A DNA stretch of 64,000 bases from Yponomeuta sedellus. Its lineage: Eukaryota; Arthropoda; Insecta; Lepidoptera; Yponomeutidae. Every line of letters begins with the position of its first letter. Positions within the stretch are counted from its first letter, which is position 1. The DNA is taken from contig OW203749.1 in assembly GCA_934045075.1 (NCBI GenBank), positions 5,112,804 through 5,176,803 on the forward strand, in the 5' to 3' direction. The notes under the pieces were generated by a model. The model did no database searches. It saw only the letters and a list, made by a program, of their open reading frames with translations, and was not told where the DNA came from. This document shows positions 40,489 to 50,958 of this stretch, piece by piece. The position numbers were made by a program, and so were the translations under genes.

Positions 40489-41357
40489 CTGCAAAGAAAA
40501 TCATCAGTCAAAGATTTAGTTACTAATCAATGTTTAACAGTTCTATTTACAAAAACTATGCAGATAGACCCGCATAATCGACGCGGCTGTCCAGACACGA
40601 AATTACTGTGGATCTAGGCAGTCATGGCCGCCCAATGTACCTGAATAGGTGGGCGAAACCCGCCACCGAGTGGGTGCCACACAACGGACATCGAAGTCGA
40701 AGCCGGCCTAGGACACGGTGGCGAGGCACGGATCATATTGTTTGTATGGGAATTCGATCGTCTTTCCTTTTTTAATTCGACTTCAAAAACGAAGGAGGTT
40801 ATCAATTCGACGCGTATACTACTTTTTTTTTACTGTGTTTTCGTATAACTTTGTCAAATCAATACCAATATCGATATAATTATAGCACTGTTTGTTATAT
40901 GTTATAGGGAAAATTTATGTTAATAATCCTAATGGGGATGTTATTAGAGATAAGATTAGATAAGAGACAAGTTAAATATTTTGATGTAGCATACCATTTG
41001 CATTAGGTGAACCCTGTAATGAAAGGTATTTTATGGAAAAAAATAAATAAATAAAAAAAATAAATAAATTTTTTTTTTCTTTGATTATGTATAGTGTCCC
41101 ATTGGTCCCTTTTTAATTTTCTTCTTTATCCTTGTAAAATCTCCACTGCAGACTGTGTGTGTTTTTGTAAAAATGGCTGTATTTCATTATGTGAAGACAA
41201 ATAAACATTTTCTATTTCTGATCTGATAATATTGCATGTTGACGACTCACAAGGTATACAGTGCACACTATATAGGTAGATAGATAAATGATTTATGCCC
41301 ATAAGACCTATTACCCACTCATTCTACCCACTGGGTCCACACAGCTCTCAATTTCTT

Positions 41358-41470
41358 CTTCTTCTTCTTCAGGCTATAATAGTCCACTGTTGAACATAGC
41401 CCTCCCCTGATGAGCACCACAGCGCCCTGTCTTCAGCTTGCAACATCCAGCACCTCATTCAATTTACTCA
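41358..41470 (-). mobile_element. LINE 3' fragment, reverse
   Basis: CTTCTTCTTCTTCAGGCTAT..AGCCCTCCCCTGATGAGCAC is the reverse of the (GAA)n tail module. Confidence 0.65.
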
Positions 41471-41579
41471 AACTTAATTAATATTGTGCGCATTTGTAAA
41501 AGCCCTTTATATATATACATACCCAAAGCATCCCATATTAAGCCACAGAGTAACAGCACAAAGTAACATATTACATAAA

Positions 41580-41745
41580 TTTAAAAACCTAGTGGTTAAA
41601 CATTCCGCCCATGGGCTCAGTTGCGACAGCGCTGGTACCCGCGACCTCTGGCTAACCAGCCAAAGGTCGCAGGTTCGAGTCCCGGCATGAGCGGAATGTT
41701 TAGCCTCTAAATAGGTTTTTAAAATTGTCCTAGGCACGGGTTAGT
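41580..41745 (+). mobile_element. tRNA-related SINE, foldback variant
   Basis: Left: TTTAAAAACCTAGTGGTTAA and GCGACCTCTGGCTAACCAG as reversed parts; right: CCAAAGGTCGCAGGTTCGAG..AGCCTCTAAATAGGTTTTTA..GGCACGGGTTAGTGCA. The two halves pair around GGCTAACCAGCC. Confidence 0.7.
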
Positions 41746-42538
41746 GCAACAAAAACAATATAATTATATATATTTAGCTCATCATTCTATGCTGTATGGT
41801 AAGTACCTTGGTAAGACAAGAATGGACAGTTCGTGACAATGTGGATGTGGCAAATGCAAACGGGTTCCGACTCAGCATGTGCAGAGAGCTTAAAAAGAAT
41901 ACTCAAGCCCGTGAAAAGAAAACTCCAGGACTAAACAATCAACAAGATAGTAAATACAATGTTGCTGAGATTTAGGAACAAACTTACAATCTTATCTCAA
42001 TAGCAATCTATCTTGGGACTTAGATATGATAGGTCAGGTAAGCAGGATTAAGGTAATTATGTTTGTCTAATAAACAATGGCAAATTATTAACTAATTTTG
42101 TGCCAGCAGTTGCGGTTATACAAAAAATAACATAAATTTTATTAGTAAATTAATAAAATAATTAAGAACCCTGAATACAATTCAGATAGTTTGGCTGCAG
42201 ATTTGAGAAATGCAATAGTGAGTATTACTTATAGAAATATTTATTATCATTAATTACTGCACAAGCAGCTTTAAGCTGATACGAATATAGCACTTTGTGC
42301 ACTTGTTAAATGGATTTGTAGTTAATATTCTAAGAAGTGTGCTGATAACTTGTAAAGCAGAGTACACCTTGTTGTTTTTAGCATTATAAAATTGCTTGAT
42401 GATAAGAACAGAAATGTAGGGAATTCACTAACTGTGCAGTAAAAATTCTAATGACAAAAAACACATGAAAAAGATCTCCGTATCCTCAAACATGACCTTG
42501 TCTGTCACACGTCACTGCACAGCTTGCAGAATACTTAC

Positions 42539-42872
42539 TAAGGATTTCATAATAGTCTTTGCACTTGGTTTTAATGCGTCGAACAGCTTCCAATTGCTCG
42601 GCCGTGTATTCCCGCTGAGTGGGCTGGTGGGTAGGAGTCTTCCTCTTGCGAAGCTCGTCCGTTGGGCTACTGGGCGGAGAGGCCTTAGCAGAAGTTGTTG
42701 AGGGTCCAGCAGCTTTGACGCGGACCAACAGCTCTTTAGCGCGAGCCGTAGGGTACAGCCGCTCCGCTTTCAGCAAGAAACGTTCTGCCTTCTCGACATT
42801 ACCAGCCGTAAACGCGCCTTGAGCGATCTCAATGCACTTTTCAGCTTCGTCCTTGTTGCCTTCGATGGTCAT
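42539..42872 (-). CDS. DNAJB12: DNAJB12/14-type J-protein, exon 1
   Basis: The ATG at 42872 (context CGAAAAATGACC) opens MTIEGNKDEAEKCIEIAQGA, then FTAGNVEKAERFLLKAERLY PTARAKELL, a Ser/Pro linker and YTAEQLEAVRRIKTKCKDYY EIL to a GTAAGT donor in phase 1. Human DNAJB12 starts 'MESNKDEAERCISIALKAIQ' and has 'GYTAEQVAAVKRVKQCKDYYEIL'. Frames that extend upstream use GTG, not ATG, so 42872 is the start. Confidence 0.95.
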
Positions 42873-43260
42873 TTTTCGCGTTTTCACTGACTTGATACAG
42901 GATTGAAGGTCGGTACGTGACGCGCAATGCGTTTGGGTACCTTGGAGTGGATCTAATTAGATTAAATAGCCACTACGCTGAATTAATCATCATTAATTCG
43001 GTGGCTGAAATCAAGAAATCTACTGCGTCAATAAAATTTTATTTACGAAGTGTCAAAATAGTTTTTTTATTGGAGTGACACAGAGTGCACCACAGTCTAC
43101 ATAAAGATTTTTTCCTGTTATTATGCGATTTTCCATTAGTCGCCCGGTCGCTTGACCGTGTACCGGCACCGCCCAGGCTTCGTATTTTTGTTACCCTACC
43201 GCGCATTCACACACGCATACGGCTACAATTCATAACCTCATAATCATAATTCATAACCTT
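42873..43260. promoter_or_regulatory. Region upstream of DNAJB12, promoter presumed
   Basis: GACGCGCAATGCGTTTGGGTACC near 42920 and a CG-rich patch near 43150-43200 lie upstream of the minus-strand gene. No TATA box in a convincing place. Confidence 0.3.
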
Positions 43261-44093
43261 GTGAATGAAACTGTATTTCTAGGTATCACAATTGATGCAA
43301 AGCTTCAATGGGGTCCTCATATAGAAAAATTAGCAAATAGGCTTAGTTCAGCAGCATATGCAGTCAAAAGAATTAGGGAACTAACTGACGTCGCAACTGC
43401 TAGGCTTGTTTATTTTAGTTACTTCCATAGTCTTATGTCCTATGGCATACTACTGTGGGGACGGGCAGCAGACATTGAGACCATCTTCGTCTTGCAGAAG
43501 AGAGCGATCAGATTCATTTATAGGCTGGGTAGTAGAGATTCGTTAAGAGATTTCTTTAAAGAAACTAACATCCTGACAGTTGCCAGTCAGTATATATATG
43601 AAAACATTATGTACGTTAGGAAAAATATCAGTAACTTTAAAACTTTAGGTAGCCAACACAATGTAAATACTAGAAATAAACATAAACTTTTGTTCCCACT
43701 ATTTAGGCTGGCAAAGGTTAATACATCCTTCATGGGGCATTGTATACGCTTCTATAATAAAATCCCTGAAGATATATTAAGCTTGCCTGAATCGCGGTTC
43801 AAAAAATATGTTAAGCACACTTTGTGCCAAAATGGCTACTATAACATAAAGGATTATTTAGATGACAATGAGGTCTGGAATGAAAGTCAGTACAATGTAT
43901 GAGTTCTATGTTTATAATGTAAACTATGTTAATTAAGGACTTTTGAAAAGACTAAGTTAGGAGTTTTTTTGTCCATTTTTTCTCCTAAATGATCTAGATT
44001 TTGAAATGGACACCTAGTTTGAATTGTAACGTTCATTAAGCCGCAGTTTCTGTGCTACTTTGAATAAAACCTTTTCATTTCATTTCATTTCAT
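43261..44093 (+). mobile_element. LINE 3' end with 213-residue RT C-terminal frame
   Basis: The open frame 43261-43902 reads NETVFLGITIDAKLQWGPHI then EKLANRLSSAAYAVKRIREL and later FRLAKVNTSFMGHCIRFYNK IPEDIL. The opening 'FLGI.iD.kLqW..Hi..l' and the 'AvkriR' stretch are the thumb/C-terminus of jockey/RTE-like reverse transcriptases; the catalytic part is missing. A 3' UTR follows and ends in tandem ATTTC repeats (44066-44092). A reverse copy lies at 4130-5040. Confidence 0.85.
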
Positions 44094-45184
44094 ATGATAC
44101 AACAAACATTCAGATTGGACTCAAAGCCGGGCCGGTGCCGGCGCCAGTTAGTGCAAAAGCGAGCCATACATTGTCTTCCCTGTCACCGGCACGGTGCCGG
44201 TACCGGTAGCTGTGCCGGTGCCGGGCCAGCTGATGGAAAAACGCCCATTCGACTCATATTTTTTTTATATAGATTTATTTTGTAAATTTATTGTAACCAA
44301 AAAAATATTTTTTAAGCTTTTTGAGATCTCAGCCATGGTATAAAATGGCATTTCATTATTGAGTGCATTACAAAGTAGATTAAAATTTGTTGTAGTTATA
44401 ATAAGATTATTGTGAAACTCTAGATAGTGACGCATTCATCGTGTTTGTCTATTTCACTATCTTGTTTGAAAATGGCGTAGTAAGCACGTTTTTATATTAT
44501 TATTGATTTATTCCGAGAAAAAAGCTCTTCTTGATTTTTATAAGTGCCCTATTTATTGTTCCATTCGTCCACTGATGTAAGAGTGTGAACATATTAAGCT
44601 GGCAATAAACGATTTGATTTGACTGACATTCTGGTATCTTCTTTCTCCTTTTAGACCTCTCTTGCTCACAGCCTCACTGCTCACTCAATGCTCACTGCCT
44701 CAGCTTTTCCCGATAATCTGCCCTGTGCCAGTCTTCCACTGTTGTCTTCATCTGTATTTTTTTACCCTTAGTCAACCTTTTATGTCACCCAAAACATTGT
44801 ATTGGTTCGTATTATTAAAGAGAACGCTAGCGCCAGTTCATGATGTTTCAACAACCGAATTATGATTTATTATCTTTGTTTGTCGCCGGCACCGGCGCCA
44901 GCAGCAACGGTTATTGTTTTTTTATTTACTGTACGGATCCGAAAAAAATGGAACTTACTAAAAATTGTTCTGTGGTGCTTAGTGTATGACGTCATTTCTG
45001 GTTTCGTGACACCTGTCAATCAAACTGTCTCATTGGTCTGTGCATCATATGACGCATTGCTGGTGTAATTTCTCGTATTTCCGTGAATAGGCGTTACAAT
45101 TGTTCTTAATTCTTGTTGCGAGTGGTAATTTAACTCTTTAAGGACATTTTTCGCAAGAGATCTCAAGGCGCTACCGAAGAAATC
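44094..45184. other. Galectin upstream region; GCCGG-rich patch
   Basis: About 44120-44235 is dense in GCCGGTGCCGG motifs, some palindromic; a similar CGCCGGCACCGGCGCC piece is at 44882-44900. The rest is AT-rich, and 44640-44800 is Cys/Ser-codon-like but without splice support. The galectin start lies just downstream. Confidence 0.35.
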
Positions 45185-45211
45185 ATGTCCGGACAGCCGA
45201 TTTACAATCCG
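45185..45211 (+). CDS. Galectin, exon 1
   Basis: ATG at 45185 gives MSGQPIYNP and ends CCG|GTAAGA in phase 0. The ATG is preceded by AAATC. A tiny first coding exon is common in galectins. Total protein is 180 residues from five exons (27+89+208+144+75 bases with the stop). Confidence 0.8.
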
Positions 45212-45840
45212 GTAAGAACTCTATTTGTTTAGCGGCTTTTCGACTGCTATTTGTGACGAATTCGTCGCTTGTGAGCGTCACGGCAGACTATCAAGGACAT
45301 GAGAATGATATATAGGAGTGAATTAAGTCGATACATTGTCGACAAACACTTAAATCACAAGGTTGTTATTCCTTGCAAAGGGTGAAAAATTTACAGGTAA
45401 ATGTTTAATTCATCTGCTTGCATTTTCCTCTTCTGTCTGTTAAAAATCTAGATAGGTAAGTAAAGTTCGTGTTTTCCTCGTGACGGGGATTATCCGCGGT
45501 ATATTTACCTTTTCCATATAGTTGTGATAAAAATATCAATTAAGTTAGATAAGTTAATGTAAGTAGCTACAACTCTGTATTTTACACCTTGTTACTATGC
45601 ACTTCCAAGTATTAAAATAAATGTGATGTAATATGTAGAGTCTAAGGGAGTTTCTTTGAAATATTTTTCGGTACTTAGTATTACTGGTACCAAAGTACAG
45701 GTACTGGTACCATAGTAGTACCAGTACTGTTCTGAAAGCTTTATCCTTGATTTCTGTTGCTTTTTTTTTCTTTCTAATCCTGAGAATCAACTGGGGTATC
45801 TTTGTTGGGGTTAAAATAAATAAAAGAAGGAGGAGTTCCT

Positions 45841-46193
45841 TATCAACCCTTGTATGTCCCCACTGCTGGGGCACGGGTACCTTCCTGCATCGCAGGAAGG
45901 TTAGGCCATACTACACCACAGGGCCAAGTCCAGGTTGGTGGAGGATTGTAAGACAGTGGCGTGCCTTACTGTTAAGTTATCAAGCGCCCATAAGGCCTCT
46001 GACATGGCTTAGTGACTGCCATTATATGACAGCAGGTACCAACGGCTTAGCATGCCTTGCGAAGCACGGAAGCATTTGGAAAAATCCCACTAGCGGTAGT
46101 CACGGGATGGTCACCCATCCTGTACCTGACTGCAACTGTTGTTGCTTAACTCAAGTGATTGATTCCAATCGCTCCGTTGGCCACGCCACGAGC
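45841..46193 (-). mobile_element. 5S-derived SINE in galectin intron 1
   Basis: Reverse copy with small deletions in the middle. The head at the right has CAATCGCTCCGTTGGCCACG, altered from the usual. Confidence 0.8.
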
Positions 46194-46345
46194 GCTGCGG
46201 CCGAATTGGTCTTCCAATTGTATGGACATCGCTGTTATCTTATAGCTGTTACTTTTGTACCTCTGCTTGTAATATGGATTTGTTTTAAAGTCTGAAATAA
46301 ACTTTATATTATTATTATATCTTAATACATTTCTCTTCCACACAG

Positions 46346-46434
46346 GTGATACCATGCGTGGAGCCCATTCCTGGCGGCGTATACCCAGGACGCATGATTC
46401 GAATCCAGGGCAACACCCCCCCTGGTACTCAAAG
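46346..46434 (+). CDS. Galectin, exon 2
   Basis: After TTCCACACAG the frame reads VIPCVEPIPGGVYPGRMIRI QGNTPPGTQ and ends AG|GTCAGT in phase 2. 'G.i.PG.mI.I.G..p.ga.RF' is the opening strand pair of galectin domains; the Arg is completed by the first base of exon 3. Confidence 0.92.
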
Positions 46435-46447
46435 GTCAGTATTTCTG

Positions 46448-46690
46448 CATTGCATGTGAGTGGAAAGGCTGGTACGGGACGACCCAGGTGGACATACGTC
46501 GACTAAATAGGGGATGTATTAGCAAAGGGGAGGACAAAAAGTACCCGCAACCGCCGTGCGTGCATGCAACAACTTATGTATGTTGATGAAGCGAAGTTAA
46601 TCTGTCAGGATCACAAGGGGCAGTCCGTGGCCTCTGCCTACCCCTCTGGGATACAGGTGTGAGGTTATGCATGTGTATGTATTTCAGTCT
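46448..46690 (+). mobile_element. LINE C-terminal/3' fragment
   Basis: GCATGTGAGTGGAAAGGCTG..GACGACCCAGGTGGACATAC, then GATACAGGTGTGAGGTTATG. Same LINE end as 19195-19525, decayed. It begins 14 bases after the exon 2 donor. Confidence 0.75.
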
Positions 46691-46884
46691 TTCCTTTTTC
46701 TAAGTTTCCACAGCACAGGTTTATCCTAGTTTGATTACTTCTGTGATCCATCTTGTGTACATCCTTAATAGTAAAGTTATTGTTATTATTAAGCCTATTA
46801 GAGATGAAGCTTAAAAATGTCCAGATTGCACATTCTGATTGTTAGATGACATTGCTTATCAAGTAAAATTTTATTAAGGATCAA

Positions 46885-46975
46885 AATGATGGCACAACCT
46901 TATGCTATGGCGCTCATTAGGGGAGGGCTATGTTCAGTAGTGGACTAAGATAGCCTGAAGAAGAAGAAGAATAAG
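46885..46975 (+). mobile_element. LINE (GAA)n tail fragment
   Basis: GGCGCTCATTAGGGGAGGGC then TAGCCTGAAGAAGAAGAAGA. Confidence 0.65.
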
Positions 46976-46999
46976 AAGGATCAAAAACATACTAAGACA

Positions 47000-48060
47000 G
47001 AGTATGGAGTTGTTTTGTATATTTTTTCTCATTAACCATCTAGATCTTTCTTTTAATGGAGGTCGTATTCGGGATTGACAATTTCACTAAGGAAATGCTT
47101 AAGTGACATTCTGACACGCTCTTAGCTGAGAAATTCGAAGAGACAGATTTACAGTACTACACGTCATAAAAGTCCCTTCGGGAATCTACGTTCGCGCAGA
47201 CTAGGAAGAAGTGTAACGAAAGTACCCAAAGCTATTAGTACATTCAACATGATCTTTAACCGATACGGTTAAGGTGCAGAATTGATTGCCGCAGTAGCGC
47301 TATCTATTACGCTCACGCTAATATTGCTAAACTAATACTCACCTGCATCGATGACGTTGAATCAACCAATAGCAACAAAGGCGCGCGGCCTGCCATAAAA
47401 TGAAACTATCTGATTGGTCGATCAACTTGCCGCACATCCAAAATTTGGTCATCTGCGCAGGTACATCCGCGAGACTTATTTCTTGTGTAGCACTGTACTT
47501 TACTTATTAAATATTTACTTAGCGAAATTCTCAATTCAGACACTGGCCCTCACTCCCACCCTACAGTGAATGTTTTATTGTTCTTGATGAATATGTATCC
47601 TTAGTACTTGTAACCTTCTTGGATAAACCCATAACTCTCTTTGAGAAGTGAAATGTGGGACGGTAAAGGCTCGCGATGTCTGTTATACCATTGAATGTTA
47701 TACCTAAGAATTGACACTGCTTACAGGAGCATTAGGTTCAGCTAGTGGCTACCCAGACTATACTAGGAGGACAACAGTACACTAACTAACACTGAAGAAG
47801 AGTGGACTTACATCACTGAGTAGATTAAATAATAATTGACTTATGACTAAGAAACTTACAAATAACGTCAAAGACTTAGCGCTTGTAATAATGTGAGTCA
47901 ATTCTGTTGCCCTGGCATGGCCCCTTATGTCTCTAGATCTGTGTAGCCCAAATCCGCATCAAATTTACAAACAATTGAGTTAGCTTTCATACAAATGCGA
48001 AACTAAACTGTACTACATTACTGATGTGTAATGCAGTCTATATAGTAACCACTATAGGGC
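47000..48060 (+). other. Intron 2 of galectin, mostly unique
   Basis: At 47105-47550 a weak inverted pair is visible (GAGAAATTCGAAGAGACAGA..ACAGTACTACAC versus GTGTAGCACTGT..CGAAATTCTCAATTC), suggesting an old MITE. No coding frame. Confidence 0.3.
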
Positions 48061-48267
48061 ATAAGCAAAAACGTTAAAACATCCTTGGGCACAAGCCTTC
48101 TCTCAAAGAGAGAGTTTGGCAATATCAAGCGCTAAGGTATGTGAATACTTTAGGCACTTGTTAGGATTTCTCTTTTATAATTTTGGAAATACGGGCCGGA
48201 CTTGAATGAAACTTTGCGAAACGCTGATCTGTCAATTTTTAATTATAAAATTACTAGTTTATTAGTA

Positions 48268-48612
48268 TCAACCCTTGGATGTCCTAATGCTGGAGCACAG
48301 GTCTCTTCCTGCATTGCAGCAAGGTTAGGCCATACACCACGGGGGCCAAGTCAGGCTTGGGGGAGGATTGTAGGCCTCAGTGACAGGAGTTTTCAAGCCA
48401 CCCAGAAGGCCTCTGATGTGGCTTAACGACTGCTTTTACATGACAGCCGGCGCCAACGGCTTAACGTGCCTTGCGTAGCACGAAAGCGCTCGGGAAAATG
48501 CCACTAGCGGTAGTCACGGGGCGGTCACCCATCCTTCACCTGACCGCGCCTGTTGTTGCTTACCTCAAATAATTGATTCCAATCACTAAGTTTGGCTAGG
48601 CCACGAGCGCTT
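48268..48612 (-). mobile_element. 5S-derived SINE in galectin intron 2
   Basis: Reverse copy ending at the right with TTGGCTAGGCCACGAGCGCTTC. It ends 112 bases before exon 3. Confidence 0.82.
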
Positions 48613-48723
48613 CTCGTCTATTACTTCTGAGAAATTGCTGTTCACTCCTGCAGGTAGTCAGCTCCGCTATAACACAAGTTCTACACAATCTTTAGTAGTA
48701 TTAATGCCGTTCCCGAAACGCAG

Positions 48724-48931
48724 GTTCGCGGTGAACCTGCAGTGCGGTCCCAACACGGATCCGCGCGATGACATAGCGCTACACCTCAACTTCCGCTTCG
48801 TGGAGATGTGCGTGGTCCGCAACAACCTGTCCTCGATGAACTGGGGGCACGAGGAGATCGGCGGCGGCATGCCGCTGGTCCCGGGCCAGCCTTTTGAGGC
48901 GCTCCTGCTTTGTGAACCGCAGAGCATCAAG
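48724..48931 (+). CDS. Galectin, exon 3 (sugar-binding core)
   Basis: The acceptor CCCGAAACGCAG lets AG+G make the Arg of 'TQR', then FAVNLQCGPNTDPRDDIALH, LNFRFVEMCVVRNNLSSMNW, GHEEIGGGMPLVPGQPFEAL and LLCEPQSIK to AAG|GTAATT. The carbohydrate-binding residues are visible: H.N.R in HLNFR, N in VRNN, W and E in WGHEE. The Arg that usually follows (W..E.R) is Ile here. Galectins bind beta-galactosides and are secreted or cytosolic without a signal peptide. Phase 2 to 0. Confidence 0.95.
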
Positions 48932-49222
48932 GTAATTGTGAAGTTTAGCTTTGAAAACACGATTAAGTTTCAGACAAGAAGTGAAGGAGTCAATCTGTCA
49001 CTCCTGATACCGATATCAGGAGTGGGATTTGTATCTCCACTTCTTGCACTTTTCTACTGAAAAGATATAGTTTGGCACAGTTTTGGGGATCGACTGCTGT
49101 AATCCTGTATACGAGGTGCATCAAAATCATAAAAGTTGAACAAAACTTACTTAGAGAATTATGATATGAGCAAAATCAGCTAAATTTGCGAGTGGTTAAA
49201 GTATTTTGTATGGGAAAATAAC

Positions 49223-49475
49223 GATGAAGAGATACATTACCTCGTACATCTTAATTTCACGTTGGTGGAAAATTACAGTGTGTATTGTAGACCACAATCT
49301 GACCTTGATGAACTGGGAGGCTAGCCTTTGAGACGCTGCTGCCTTGTGCGATCATCAAGGTAATTCAAGCAGTTTTTGCTTTTAAACTTCGGCTTTCAGA
49401 AGCATCATTAAGTTGCAGATCAAGAGTGGACCAAAGAATCCCACTTCTGATGTCGGTATCAGCAGTAGGATTCCG
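49223..49475 (+). pseudogene. Decayed tandem copy of galectin exon 3
   Basis: GATGAAGAGATACATTACCT..CATCTTAATTTCACG lines up with exon 3 DNA coding DDIALHLNFR, then CTTGATGAACTGGGAGG with SSMNW(G), then CCTTTGAGACGCTGCTGCCT and ATCATCAAGGTAATTC with the exon end and donor. The intron after it (to about 49475) is also a copy. Deletions and a stop make it non-coding. Confidence 0.8.
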
Positions 49476-49574
49476 TTTTGACAAGATATAGGCTGCTCAA
49501 CTTTTAGGATTAAGCTCCACAATCTCATAGTTCACGGTTATGGAAAGTGAAGAAAACACTACAATTAGGAAAGA

Positions 49575-49750
49575 ATAATCCGATCCCTCCCCCTGCAGTA
49601 CAATTCTACCAAACTGCGAGCCCCAACCAGCATGCCCAGCGTGGGGATTATGGGCATTACCCCTCAATGATGGCACAACCTTGCGCTATGGCACTCATTA
49701 GGGGAGGGCTATGTCCAGCAGTGGACTAATATAGCCTGAAGAAGAAGATG
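49575..49750 (+). mobile_element. LINE (GAA)n tail fragment
   Basis: CCCTGCAGTACAATTCTACC..GCACTCATTAGGGGAGGGCT..GAAGAAGATGAAGAA. Confidence 0.65.
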
Positions 49751-49983
49751 AAGAATCCGATCTGTAGTGTATTGAGGGTAGCTTGCACTTGTGGAATATC
49801 ATTGTATACGTGTGCCTAGGTGACAAGTGTCAGCCTGTAATAAATGGTCTTGGAAGCAATACGTTGTCTCTGTTCACTCCTTCAAGCCAGTAACAGCCGC
49901 TCGGGACAGACTATTTGGCGACGCAGGATAAATTCGTATTTGATTGATCAGTTTGTGCAAAAACACGCAGACAGTACGCGGCC

Positions 49984-50062
49984 CAGCCCCGGACGTAAGG
50001 GGGGGCAAACCTTGGGGCATTTGCCCCGGGCGGCAGTTTCATGGGGGCGCCAAATCCTCGAG
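49984..50062. repeat. Left end of a large inverted-repeat element
   Basis: CAGCCCCGGACGTAAGGGGG..GGGCATTTGCCCCGGGCGGC..GGGGGCGCC is mirrored at 56488-56550 by GGGGGGCGCCACTTTCAAGG..TCGTAGATCCGGGGCTG. The element would span 6.5 kb and contain all the insertions below. Confidence 0.55.
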
Positions 50063-50380
50063 ACAAGAATTTTAAAATATCGAACAAACGAAGCCTCTTT
50101 TCCTACAATCTCATAGGTTTTTATCCAGTAATCGAATCTTAATATAATATGTTTGAAAATCAAACTTTTCTATTTCAATGCGCCCAGTTAGTTTTTGAAC
50201 ACATAGTGAGTCACGAAGAGAACAAGAATTTTAAAATATCGAACAAACGAAGCCTCTTTTCCTACAATCTCATAGGTTTTTATCCAGTAATCGAATCTTA
50301 ATATAATATGTTTGAAAATCAAACTTTTCTATTTCAATGCGCCCAGTTAGTTTTTGAACACATAGTGAGTCACGAAGAGA
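50063..50380. repeat. 159-bp tandem duplication, two identical copies
   Basis: ACAAGAATTTTAAAATATCG starts at 50063 and again at 50222. By eye the two 159-bp units are the same base for base. Confidence 0.9.
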
Positions 50381-50958
50381 ACACACTTATAAAAATAATC
50401 CTGTAGTGTGGCCAGTGAATGAAAACTCCAATGTTATAAGAACTGGTAGATTTATTTTATGGTAACACTCAACTTAAGTAACATATATTGTTATAGGAAT
50501 AGGATAGGTAACCTAGTATAGAACCTAGGGCTGACTGCGTGACTATCGCACCCTGATGTTTTCCTAGCTTGCTGACACCTGAGGACTGCGGAGCTATCGC
50601 ACAGATGCAGCGAACTGACTTTGAGCAGACTGCGGAGCTATCGTACTCATCGCCAGCTGGCTATCGAATGAATCTCCGATTTTTTTTTTTTTTTTTTTAA
50701 CCCTATAAAGGGCACCCTCCGGAGGACACGGGGGAGGGAGGTGGTGAATGCTCATGCATAACAGCACGGACCCGGCCGTGCTGCCAATGTGGGACTCACA
50801 AGAAGTGCGCCTACCCACTAAACACCACCTTGGGACTGGTTTTGGTCCTAGAGACCCCTAAACCCACATCGGGAGCGACCCCCCTCGAGGCCGAGGAGGG
50901 CGCACAGCGGAGCTCCCTAGCGGAGCGTCCGCTTAGAAGAGTTTATATTACAAAACTG

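Noticed and set aside
50594..50818. Open frame at the LINE 3' end
   Set aside because: It covers the LINE 3' UTR and A tail (the Lys run), so it is not a gene.
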